From Pseudomonadota bacterium (lineage in GTDB: Bacteria; Myxococcota_A; Polyangia; GCA-2747355): a stretch of DNA of 64,000 nt. Below the pieces are notes generated by a model that did not search any database, was not told where the DNA came from, and saw nothing but the letters and a program-made list of their open reading frames with translations. The stretch lies in contig JADJTL010000001.1 of assembly GCA_016711215.1 (NCBI GenBank), forward strand, positions 1,262,614 to 1,326,613. The letters are read 5' to 3'. Position numbers and translations under genes: made by a program. Positions within the stretch are counted from its first letter, which is position 1; every line of letters begins with the position of its first letter. Below, in pieces: positions 1 to 7,894 of the stretch.

Positions 1-1204
1 CGAGCGCTTCCTGCGCGAGACCGTCCGTTACTGGCAGCAGTGGGTCAAGCACTGCGAGGTGCCGCCGATTTACCAGGAGGAAGTGATCCGCTCGGCGCTC
101 GCCCTCAAGCTCCACTGCTTCGAGGACACCGGGGCGATCGTCGCGGCGTTGACCACGTCGATACCGGAGGCGCCTGGTTCGGGGCGCACCTGGGACTATC
201 GCTACTGCTGGCTGCGTGATGCGTTCTATGCCCTCGGCGCCTTCCGCTTGCTCGGCCATTTCGAGGAGCGCGAGCAGTTCCTGCACTTCCTGCTCAATAT
301 CGCGGCCTCGGCGCCCGAGCTCGATCTCGCGCCGCTCTATCGCATCGATGGCAAGAGCGACCTCGGCGAGCAGGTGCTCGCGGCGTGGCCGGGCTTCGGC
401 GGCGAGGGGCCGGTGCGCGTCGGGAACGGCGCTGCGAAGCATCAACAGTACGACGTCTTCGGCGAGATGGTGCTCGCGCTGACACCCTTCTTCATGGACG
501 CACGCTTTCGCGAGAAGGTCACGCCGGGGTTGCTCGACCTGGTCACGCGCCTGGCGCAGAAGGCGATCGCGGTGGCTGGCCAGCCCGACGCCGGGATCTG
601 GGAGTTCCGCTCGGAGTGGCGTCCGCAGACCTTCAGCTCGCTGATGTGCTGGGCCGCGGCGGATCGTATGAGCCGCATCGCCAAGCGGCACCGGCCCGCG
701 GACGCCGAGACCTTCGCCAGGGCCGCCGAAAAGATACGCGACGAGTTGCTGCAGCGCGCCGTCGACCCGGTGCGCGGCTGCCTGGTCGCCGACTACGGCG
801 GCAAGGAGGTGGACGCCGCGCTGCTGCAAGCTGTCACGCTGCGGCTCCTGCCGCCCGACGACAAGCGCCTGCATGCCACCGTCGACGCCGTGCGCGATGA
901 TCTCGAGCATGAGGGGTGGCTGCGACGCTATCGCACGGACGATGGGTTTGGCGTCCCCGCGGTGGCCTTCATGCTCTGCACCTTCTGGCAGGTCGAGGCG
1001 CTAGCCAGGCTTGGGCGCGAGGCCGAGGCACGCACGCTGCTCGATCGCGTCCGCGCCGTGGACTCACCTCTGGGCCTGCTGGCGGAGGATCTCGATCCGG
1101 TCTCGAAGATCATGTGGGGTAACTTCCCCCAAGCCTACTCGCACGTCGGGCTGATTCACGCGGCGTTTGCCGCCTCGCCGCGCTGGTTGGAGCACGGCTC
1201 ATGA
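1..1204 (+). CDS. Glycoside hydrolase family 15 (glucoamylase/trehalase-like), 5'-truncated by window edge
   Basis: The frame is open from base 2, so the gene starts left of the window; about 400 C-terminal residues are visible. Family signatures of bacterial GH15 enzymes are clear: TSIPEAPGSGRTWDYRYCWL near base 155, GIWEFR near base 595 (the Glu is the family's general acid), and LAEDLDP followed by GNFPQAYSHVGL near base 1080-1150 (second acidic site). These (alpha/alpha)6-barrel enzymes hydrolyse alpha-glucosidic bonds of maltooligosaccharides, or trehalose in some members; the substrate cannot be told here. No signal peptide is visible because the N-terminus is missing. The stop overlaps the nhaA start by 4 bases (ATGA), so the two are probably cotranscribed. 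Confidence 0.9.
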   Translation, partial: ERFLRETVRYWQQWVKHCEVPPIYQEEVIRSALALKLHCFEDTGAIVAALTTSIPEAPGSGRTWDYRYCWLRDAFYALGAFRLLGHFEEREQFLHFLLNIAASAPELDLAPLYRIDGKSDLGEQVLAAWPGFGGEGPVRVGNGAAKHQQYDVFGEMVLALTPFFMDARFREKVTPGLLDLVTRLAQKAIAVAGQPDAGIWEFRSEWRPQTFSSLMCWAAADRMSRIAKRHRPADAETFARAAEKIRDELLQRAVDPVRGCLVADYGGKEVDAALLQAVTLRLLPPDDKRLHATVDAVRDDLEHEGWLRRYRTDDGFGVPAVAFMLCTFWQVEALARLGREAEARTLLDRVRAVDSPLGLLAEDLDPVSKIMWGNFPQAYSHVGLIHAAFAASPRWLEHGS

Positions 1205-2625
1205 GCAGACCTACCTCGCGCGGTCGACCGGTTCAGCGGTCGTCGCCGCCCGAGGCTTGGGGACCGCTGCTGCGCCTGGCGCGCCGCGCGGCCCGTCCGC
1301 TCGAGCGCTTCCTGCGAATTGAAGCGGCCAGCGGAATCCTGCTGCTCGTCGCCGCCCTGGTGGCGCTCGCCTGGGCCAACTCGCCCTGGGCAGAGAGCTA
1401 CGTTCACCTCTGGCACACCCCAGTCGGGATACGCCTTGGCTCGTTCACGCTCGAGCGGAGTCTCGAGTGGTTCGTCAATGACGTGCTGATGGTGATCTTC
1501 TTCTTCGTGGTCGGGATGGAGATCCGCCGCGAGATCAATCAGGGCGAGCTGTCGGACTGGCGTCGCGCCGGGCTTCCAGCGGCCGCCGCGCTCGGGGGGA
1601 TGCTGGCCCCGGCAGGCCTCTACCTGTTGACGGCGGCGGGGAGGCCTGCTCTGCACCCCGGCTGGGGCGTACCGATGGCGACCGACATCGCCTTCGCCGT
1701 CGGAATTCTCACGCTCTTGGGCAGGCGCGTTCCCGCGGCCCTGCGCGTCTTGCTGCTCGCGCTCGCGGTCATCGACGACCTCGGGGCGATCATCGTGATC
1801 GCGCTCTTCTATTCGCCGGGGATCGAGGCCTCGGGGATTCGGCTCGCCGCGCTCGGGTTTGCCGGCATCCTCGTGATGCAGCGCGTTGGCGTGCGGGCGA
1901 AGCTGGCCTACGTCGTCCCCTCCGTGGTCGCCTGGGCCGGGATCTACGCCGCGGGCATCCATCCGACGATCACCGGGGTCATTATTGGCCTGCTGACCCC
2001 CGTCCGGGCGTGGCTCGGACCCGAGGGCTTCATCACGGGCGTTCGCGAGGAGCTGCAGCGCGTCGAGCGGGCGACGAGCGGCCCGCTCTCCTCGCGCGAA
2101 TTCGCCGAGAGCCTGCGCCAGGTCAACGCCGCACGCCGCGAGGCCATGTCTCCAGCGGAGAGCCTGATCGAGGCGCTCCACCCGTGGGTCGCGTACGGGA
2201 TCATGCCCTTCTTCGCCTTGTCCAACGCAGGTGTAGCCGTCGACGGCGCGGCGCTCCAAGGTGCCTCGAGCGTGGCGGCGGCGGGGGTCGCCCTCGGTCT
2301 CGTGATCGGTAAGCCGATCGGTGTGCTCGCAGCCTGTTGGCTGGCCCTGCGCCTGCGGGTCGGCGTGCTTCCAGCCGGTATCAAGGCCCGGCACCTCGTG
2401 GTCCTGGGCGTGGTGGCCGGCGTCGGTTTCACGATGTCGATCTTCATCGCCCAGCTCGCCTTCGCCGACCCGCAATTGCTCGCAGGCGCGAAGCTCGGGG
2501 TGCTCGGCGCGAGCGCCGTAGCGGCGGTGGCCGGGGTCGTCATCGGGCGGCTGCTGCTCGCGCCCGTGACCAGCGCGGAGGCCGCGCAGACCGCCGACGA
2601 AGCGGAGGATTCCACTGAAATCTGA
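1201..2625 (+). CDS. nhaA: Na+/H+ antiporter NhaA
   Basis: A 474-aa inner-membrane antiporter exchanging Na+ (or Li+) for protons. The NhaA hallmarks are present: FFFVVGMEIRREINQGEL, MATDIAFAVGILTLLG with Asp162, and AVIDDLGAIIVIA with the paired Asp192/Asp193 that bind cation and proton in the E. coli enzyme. The late GVGFTMSIFIAQLAF helix is also present. It is longer than the roughly 390-aa E. coli protein, with a basic N-terminal extension of about 40 residues and an acidic C-terminal tail. The ATG start overlaps the upstream stop (ATGA). With the downstream permease and MscS channel it forms an ion and osmotic homeostasis group. Confidence 0.95.
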   Translation: MSRPTSRGRPVQRSSPPEAWGPLLRLARRAARPLERFLRIEAASGILLLVAALVALAWANSPWAESYVHLWHTPVGIRLGSFTLERSLEWFVNDVLMVIFFFVVGMEIRREINQGELSDWRRAGLPAAAALGGMLAPAGLYLLTAAGRPALHPGWGVPMATDIAFAVGILTLLGRRVPAALRVLLLALAVIDDLGAIIVIALFYSPGIEASGIRLAALGFAGILVMQRVGVRAKLAYVVPSVVAWAGIYAAGIHPTITGVIIGLLTPVRAWLGPEGFITGVREELQRVERATSGPLSSREFAESLRQVNAARREAMSPAESLIEALHPWVAYGIMPFFALSNAGVAVDGAALQGASSVAAAGVALGLVIGKPIGVLAACWLALRLRVGVLPAGIKARHLVVLGVVAGVGFTMSIFIAQLAFADPQLLAGAKLGVLGASAVAAVAGVVIGRLLLAPVTSAEAAQTADEAEDSTEI

Positions 2626-2787
2626 TCCAGCCAAGACGCGGGCGATAGCGACCTCGACCGAGGAGCGCTGCGCCGCGGTGCGGGCCGCCGCGCGCCGCGC
2701 GCCGACAGCAACCAGCGCACGGCTGCGCGCACGGCTGCGCGCTCGGCTGGCCGAAGGTGCGGCCTCGCACTCAGGAGGGGGATGCTA

Positions 2788-4965
2788 ATGGCTCATGTCT
2801 CCCAGCGGCTGAAGGGGGCCTTCGAGGGCGCGCTGGCCGGTGGCGGCGATCCGGCCAGTTCGCCGCTCTACGTCTTCGGCCCCTTCCTCCGCCTGCTCGC
2901 GGCGAGCGGCGCCGGCGCTGCCTGCTTTGGCGCGCCGATCTGGATGGTCGTGGCGACGGTGGTGGTGGTCAGCCTGATGTACCGCCACGTGATGCACTGG
3001 ATTCCAGACGGCAGCGGCGGCAGCGGCCTCTGTGAGGAGGAGTTTGGTGGCTGGGCCGTCAAGGTCAACGCGAGCATCACGGCGATCGAGTATACGCTGA
3101 CCTTCCTCGTCAGCCTCGCCGCGCTCGTGACCTTCGTCGCGGATCGAGCGGGGGGCCTCGGTCGCTGGGAGCGTGCCATCCTCGCCGTGGTGCTCACCCT
3201 CAGCGTCGGGTTCGTCGTCAACCGCGGGCCGCGTCTGGCCGCGCGTGTCTTCGGTCCAGCCACGGCGGCCGTGCTCGCGTTGCTCTGGTTGCTCGTCTTC
3301 GCCGTCGTCTGGCAACGTGGCCTTCACCTGCCCGCGCTGACGCTGGAGGCCTTCTCCTCGAGCAAGCTGCACACCACGCTCGGGGGCTACGTGCGCCTCT
3401 TGGCGTTGATGACCGGCATCGAGGTCTTCGCCAACCTCGTCGCCGCCTACGACGGCTCGCCCGCGAATCGCGCGCGCAAGGCCTTCGGCAGCTTGCTGAT
3501 CGTCATGGTCACCACGCTGGTGACGATGGTCGTCGTTGGCCCGGCGATTCTGGCGTTGGCCGACCCGACACGGCAGGACGTCTCGGTCTTCACGCAGACG
3601 ATGGATCAGCTGCTGCCCTCGCCGCTGGCCCATCTGGGCACACTGGTCGGTATTGTCGTCCTGCTCTCCGCCGCGGCGGCGAGCGCGCAGGGCCTGCAGA
3701 ACCTCTCGCTTGGCCTGCGCCACCGGCACTACGTTCCGGCCTCCTTTGGCCAACGCAACCGCTTCGACGTCGCCGACCGCCCGGTTTGGATCCAGGTCAT
3801 TCTCGTCTCTGGCTGCTTCCTCGCCTTCGGCACGCATGAGGAGACCTACCTCGCGCTCTACGCCGCGGGGGTCTTCGTGCTGCTCGGGCTCACCGGCTGG
3901 GCTGCCGTCAACCGCCTCTTTCGCCAGTGGCGGGCCAAGCGGAAGGGGGCCGGTGGCGTGATCGGCACCGCGATGGCCGCCCTCGTCACCTCCGGCGCCG
4001 CGCTGCTGATCGTCGTCGAGCGCTTTCTCGACGGCGCCTGGGCCTACTTCATCATGGTGCCCGCGCTCTGCTTCGTCTTCGGGTTCTACCGGCGGCGGCT
4101 CGGCGCGCCGACCCAGATCGAGGAACGAATCGGGCGCGCCCTGGCCGAGAAGAAGTCCTTCGTGCCCGTCCAGAGCACCCCTTGGCCCCAGGGCGCCCTC
4201 GCGATCACCGACGGCTCTCAGCGCGGCGAGGCCGCGCTCCTCGCCGGCGCCCACCTCGCGCAGACCCTTGCGGTGCCGTGGGCGATCGTGCTGACCGCGG
4301 ACACCGAGGGTAGGACGACCTCGCCTTACGCCAGGCTGATCGAGTCGGTCTTCAAGCCGGAGAAGGGCGTCCTCGGCGCGCGCTCGGTAGCCGAGGCCCT
4401 CGAGGTTGGCGGGCGCGAGCACCTCGATCTGATCGTGGTCACCCGCAGCTTTCCAGACTCGCGCGCGCTCGCCAATGCCACCGATCGTCCGCTGCTGGTG
4501 GTCCACGAGTCGGCCGATCCGACGCTGCGCTATCCGACCTTCACCCGGGTCCTCGTCGGGCTGGACGGCTCGTCGGACGCCGAAGCGGTGCTCCCGGGCG
4601 CGGCCCGCTTTCTCGCGGCCGGCGCCAAGGTCGTGCTCGTCGCGGTACCGGACGGCGATACGACGCCCGCGACCCTGCAGAGCTACCTCGAGCGCATCGC
4701 CGAGGGGCTGCGCGCCCACGGCGCAGTCGAGCTGCACGTTGGGGGTTCAGGTCCGGCTCGGACGCTGCTCGAGGAGGCCACGCAGGTCGAGGCCGACCTC
4801 GTCATCGTGGCTCGTCATGGCGGCGGTGGAGCCGAACGCGCGACGGCGGTCCCCCTCGGCAGCGTCCCGACCAAGCTCTTGAGTGACCTCGCTTGCTCGC
4901 TCCTGATCGTCCCTGTGTTTTCCGCGGACGCGGCTGTCGCGCCCGAGGCCGAGGTCGACGGGTGA
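2788..4965 (+). CDS. APC-superfamily permease fused to two C-terminal universal-stress (UspA) domains
   Basis: A 725-aa protein. Residues 1 to about 430 form a hydrophobic APC-type transporter of about 12 helices; the substrate is unknown. The rest is soluble: a first Usp-like unit (near LDLIVVTRSFPDSR) and a clearer second one starting TRVLVGLDGSSDAEAVL. The second ends with the nucleotide-binding glycine pattern around VARHGGGGAERATAVPLGS and CSLLIVPV. The ATG at 2788 is preferred over 2782 because AGGAGG at 2773-2778 sits 9 bases upstream of it. The last four bases overlap the MscS start. Cationic amino-acid permeases with Usp tails are a known architecture; the tail probably senses ATP or energy state (inference). 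Confidence 0.85.
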   Translation: MAHVSQRLKGAFEGALAGGGDPASSPLYVFGPFLRLLAASGAGAACFGAPIWMVVATVVVVSLMYRHVMHWIPDGSGGSGLCEEEFGGWAVKVNASITAIEYTLTFLVSLAALVTFVADRAGGLGRWERAILAVVLTLSVGFVVNRGPRLAARVFGPATAAVLALLWLLVFAVVWQRGLHLPALTLEAFSSSKLHTTLGGYVRLLALMTGIEVFANLVAAYDGSPANRARKAFGSLLIVMVTTLVTMVVVGPAILALADPTRQDVSVFTQTMDQLLPSPLAHLGTLVGIVVLLSAAAASAQGLQNLSLGLRHRHYVPASFGQRNRFDVADRPVWIQVILVSGCFLAFGTHEETYLALYAAGVFVLLGLTGWAAVNRLFRQWRAKRKGAGGVIGTAMAALVTSGAALLIVVERFLDGAWAYFIMVPALCFVFGFYRRRLGAPTQIEERIGRALAEKKSFVPVQSTPWPQGALAITDGSQRGEAALLAGAHLAQTLAVPWAIVLTADTEGRTTSPYARLIESVFKPEKGVLGARSVAEALEVGGREHLDLIVVTRSFPDSRALANATDRPLLVVHESADPTLRYPTFTRVLVGLDGSSDAEAVLPGAARFLAAGAKVVLVAVPDGDTTPATLQSYLERIAEGLRAHGAVELHVGGSGPARTLLEEATQVEADLVIVARHGGGGAERATAVPLGSVPTKLLSDLACSLLIVPVFSADAAVAPEAEVDG

Positions 4966-5861
4966 AGCTGCTCAACGGGCATGGCCTCGAGTTCGGTGGT
5001 GCGAGCCTCAGCTTCGCGGCCCTGCTGACCGCCCTTGGCATCATCCTGGTCGGATTTCTGGCCGCGGCCAAGGTCGCGTCGAGGATCCGCGGGGACGGCC
5101 GGCGCGTCGCTGGCGTGCAACCAACGCCGGCCCTTCGTTGGCGCACCACCATGGCGCGGATCGTCGGCTACACCCTTCGAGGTCTGGCGGTCGTGGTCGC
5201 GCTGCAGGTCGCCGGTGTTGACCTCGCGAGCGTCCTCGCGGCGAGCGCAGTGGTCGCGGTCGGCGTCGGGATCGCGATGCAGAAGGTCGCCGAGAACTTC
5301 GTCTCGGGGATAGTGCTGCACGCGGAGCGCTCGATTCGCCAAGGTGACATCATCGAGTTCGAGGGACACATCGCCAAGGTCGAGCAGGTAGGGATCCGCG
5401 CCACGATCGCTCGCACCATCGACGATGAGGAGATCATCGTCCCGAACAGCATTCTCACCCAGTCGCCGGTGAAGAACCTCACCCTGACGGAAGTCGTGCA
5501 TCGGCTGCGCGTGCGAATCGGCGTCGCCTATGGGACGGACCTCGATCGTGCAGCGGAGGTCTTGCGCCAGGCGGCCGAGAGCCTGACGTGGCGCGAACGG
5601 ACCCGCGATCCGGTGGTCCTGTTGGTCGACTTCGGATCCTCGTCGGTGGACTTCGAGGCCAGCGTCTGGACGCGCGACGTCTGGGGCCTGCGACGGGGGC
5701 AGTCAGACCTGCGACGAGCGCTCTGGCGCGCGCTGCGCGCGGCCTCGATCACCATCCCTTTCCCTCAGGTCGATGTCCACTTCGATGCGCCAACGAGCGC
5801 CGCCCTCGAGCAGGCGCTGCGCTCCGACCAGCACCGCCCAGCCCGAGCGCCTCAATCCTGA
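4962..5861 (+). CDS. MscS-family mechanosensitive ion channel
   Basis: A 299-aa small-conductance mechanosensitive channel. It has an N-terminal helix (SLSFAALLTALGIILVGFLA), a second around VGYTLRGLAVVVALQVAGV, and the pore-lining helix with the Ala/Gly packing pattern SVLAASAVVAVGVGIAMQKV. The beta domain follows (GDIIEFEGHIAKVEQVGIRA, then IIVPNSILTQSPVKNLT) with a C-terminal alpha/beta domain. The GTG start at 4962 overlaps the upstream TGA (GTGA) and precedes the first helix. It opens under membrane tension during hypo-osmotic shock, which fits its place beside a cation antiporter and a permease. Confidence 0.9.
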   Translation: MKLLNGHGLEFGGASLSFAALLTALGIILVGFLAAAKVASRIRGDGRRVAGVQPTPALRWRTTMARIVGYTLRGLAVVVALQVAGVDLASVLAASAVVAVGVGIAMQKVAENFVSGIVLHAERSIRQGDIIEFEGHIAKVEQVGIRATIARTIDDEEIIVPNSILTQSPVKNLTLTEVVHRLRVRIGVAYGTDLDRAAEVLRQAAESLTWRERTRDPVVLLVDFGSSSVDFEASVWTRDVWGLRRGQSDLRRALWRALRAASITIPFPQVDVHFDAPTSAALEQALRSDQHRPARAPQS

Positions 5862-5919
5862 CGTGCGTTCACTCACCTCTGCGATCGACCCTCGGCCGCG
5901 CACTGCGCCCATAACCAGC

Positions 5920-7818
5920 ATGACCAGCCTGACCCAGAGCAATCCTCGCCGCCTCGCGCTCCGGCGGGGCTGCCTGGCGCTGCTCGTGCCCGTCTTTGCC
6001 GCTGCCCTCTATCTCGCCGTCTGGGCCCGCTATCGCCTGGAGCCGACGACTTGGGCGACGAAGCGCCTGGATCGCTGCGCCGCCCTCATCCTGCCCTGGC
6101 TCCGCGCGACGCTGCGTGATGGCGAGGCGCCGCCGCCCGACGGATGCTCGGCGCCAACCCTGCGCCTACCGGTCTGGGTCAGCCTCTATCGTGCGGGGCG
6201 ATTGGTGGCCCGCGCGCGATCGGAGCAAGCGCAGTGGTCGGCGGCAGCGGGGGAGCTTGCTCGATCGCTCGCGGTCACGCAGGCCGTGCGCGCGCTGACG
6301 CGCGCCGACTGGGCCGACCTGCGGATCAAGCTCGATCTGGGCGTGAGCGCAGGTCGGGTCGTCGCGCTGCCCGCGCTGGTGCTCGCCCACTCCTTCGTTC
6401 CTGGACTCGACGCCGTGGTGCTTCAGGTCGGCTCCCGACGCGCGTATCTCCTACCCGATGACCAGCAGCGCTTCGCGCTGCTCGCCGGCTATCAGCCAGT
6501 GTCCTTCATGGTCGAGCTGCGCAGCGGGCTCGAGGTGCACGGCGCCCTCAACCTGCTCGCGGCGGAACTTCAGCTTACCCGCGAGGACTGGCGCACGCTG
6601 CCCCATCGCTGGTCGCGCCTGCGCCTGCGGTCCTATCTCGACGACCCGACGCGCGCGCGGATTGACCTGGTCGCCCGCGGGCGCGTGCCGATCGATCGGA
6701 TCAGTCGGCAGCGCGTCCTGAGCGCCGCGCGATCGGCCTCCGACTATATTGTGCGGCAGCTGCGCCCCGATGGGCGCTTTCAGTACGTCTACGACCCGCT
6801 CAGCGATCGCTTCGCCGACGACAGCGGCTACAACCTGACGCGGCATGCCGGCACGACCTGGTTCCTCGTGCTGGCGGCGCAGCGTTTCGGCGACCAGCGC
6901 CTGGCGGAGGCCGCTTCGCGGGCGTTGGGCTACCTCGCCGCCAAGGGCGTGCCGGCGCCCTGCCGCCAGGGTCTCGCCTGCGTCGGGGATGCGGACGAGG
7001 TAGGCCTCGGGGCGAGCAGCCTATCGCTGGTGGCGCTGGCCGAGCATGAACACGCCACGGGCGATCGGCAGCACGCGAGGCTCCTTGATCGGCTGATCGA
7101 GGCCGTCTTGCGCGCGCAGCGGCCCAATGGCGACTTCTGCCACGTCTACCGGCCTCGGCTGCGGCGCTACGATTGCGGTCCAGTGCGGCTCTACTACAGC
7201 GGCGAGGCGGCCCTGGCCTTGGCCAAAGCCGCCGCCGTGCGCCCCGCGCGTCGGCCCGTGATCGTCGCCGCGCTGCGGCGCGCACTCGACTACCTCGTCG
7301 ACGAGCAATATGACTACTTCCTCGGGCAGTTTCTCCTCGGTGAAGATCACTGGACGTGCATCGCGGCCGAGGCCGCCTGGCCCTTTGTCCGCGAGGCGCG
7401 GCATCTGACCTTCTGCCGCGAGCTAGCCGCCTTCGGCCGCCGCGCACAGCTCAGCGCGGCTGATCCCTCGCTCGCCGACCTGCGCGGTAGCTTTGGCGTC
7501 ACACCCTTCGTCCTGCCGCATAACACGCCGGTCGGCAGTCGCACCGAGGCCAACGTGGCGACCGCCCGGCTGGCGCGGCGTTGGGGCCAGGAGGATGCCT
7601 TGCTCCGTCGGACCGTGCTCGAGGCGCTACGCTACCTCGTCGATCAGCAGCAGCGCAGCTCGGGCGGCTACCTCTGGCCACGTCCGGAGCTCGCCTTGGG
7701 CGGCATCACGCAGACGCCCGTGCGCAGCGAGATTCGCATCGACTACGTCCAGCACGCCGGGATGGCGCTGCTGCGCGCCCTGCCGCTCGTACCGAGCGCC
7801 GCGGTCACCCTACGCTGA
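5920..7818 (+). CDS. Membrane-anchored protein: AMMECR1-like domain plus alpha/alpha-toroid domain
   Basis: A protein of about 632 aa with no assigned function. One N-terminal membrane segment (CLALLVPVFAAALYLAVWAR, about residues 17-36) follows a basic stretch, so the rest is probably extracytoplasmic. Residues of about 70-200 resemble an AMMECR1 domain: WVSLYRAGRLVARARSE, then LARSLAVTQAVRAL, then PGLDAVVLQVGSRRAYLLP. The C-terminal part has repeated helical units with Gly/Asp loops (RPDGRFQYVYDP, RPNGDFCHVYRP, RSSGGYLWPRPE) typical of an (alpha/alpha)6 toroid as in prenyltransferase-like or glycosidase-like folds. The ATG at 5920 is chosen; a GTG at 5863, one base after the mscS stop, is an alternative. 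The AMMECR1 assignment is by eye. Confidence 0.7.
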   Translation: MTSLTQSNPRRLALRRGCLALLVPVFAAALYLAVWARYRLEPTTWATKRLDRCAALILPWLRATLRDGEAPPPDGCSAPTLRLPVWVSLYRAGRLVARARSEQAQWSAAAGELARSLAVTQAVRALTRADWADLRIKLDLGVSAGRVVALPALVLAHSFVPGLDAVVLQVGSRRAYLLPDDQQRFALLAGYQPVSFMVELRSGLEVHGALNLLAAELQLTREDWRTLPHRWSRLRLRSYLDDPTRARIDLVARGRVPIDRISRQRVLSAARSASDYIVRQLRPDGRFQYVYDPLSDRFADDSGYNLTRHAGTTWFLVLAAQRFGDQRLAEAASRALGYLAAKGVPAPCRQGLACVGDADEVGLGASSLSLVALAEHEHATGDRQHARLLDRLIEAVLRAQRPNGDFCHVYRPRLRRYDCGPVRLYYSGEAALALAKAAAVRPARRPVIVAALRRALDYLVDEQYDYFLGQFLLGEDHWTCIAAEAAWPFVREARHLTFCRELAAFGRRAQLSAADPSLADLRGSFGVTPFVLPHNTPVGSRTEANVATARLARRWGQEDALLRRTVLEALRYLVDQQQRSSGGYLWPRPELALGGITQTPVRSEIRIDYVQHAGMALLRALPLVPSAAVTLR

Positions 7819-7894
7819 GCGCCAGGCGCCGCTGGCGCCCTCGTGAGCCGCTCGCTACGATGCGCGGAAGCCAGGGGCAGACCCGAGGAGCTGG

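Noticed and set aside
1156..2634. Long open frame antisense to nhaA (492 codons)
   Set aside because: It mirrors a clear nhaA gene, has Asp/Arg/His/Gln-rich low-complexity composition and no family features; a typical shadow in GC-rich DNA.
2785..4737. 650-codon frame antisense to the permease
   Set aside because: The plus-strand permease/Usp gene is unambiguous and the antisense product is hydrophilic and repetitive without motifs.
4893..4962. Earlier start for mscS inside the permease gene
   Set aside because: GTG 4962 gives the expected overlap (GTGA) and a normal N-terminus; the upstream part is a shadow of the Usp domain.
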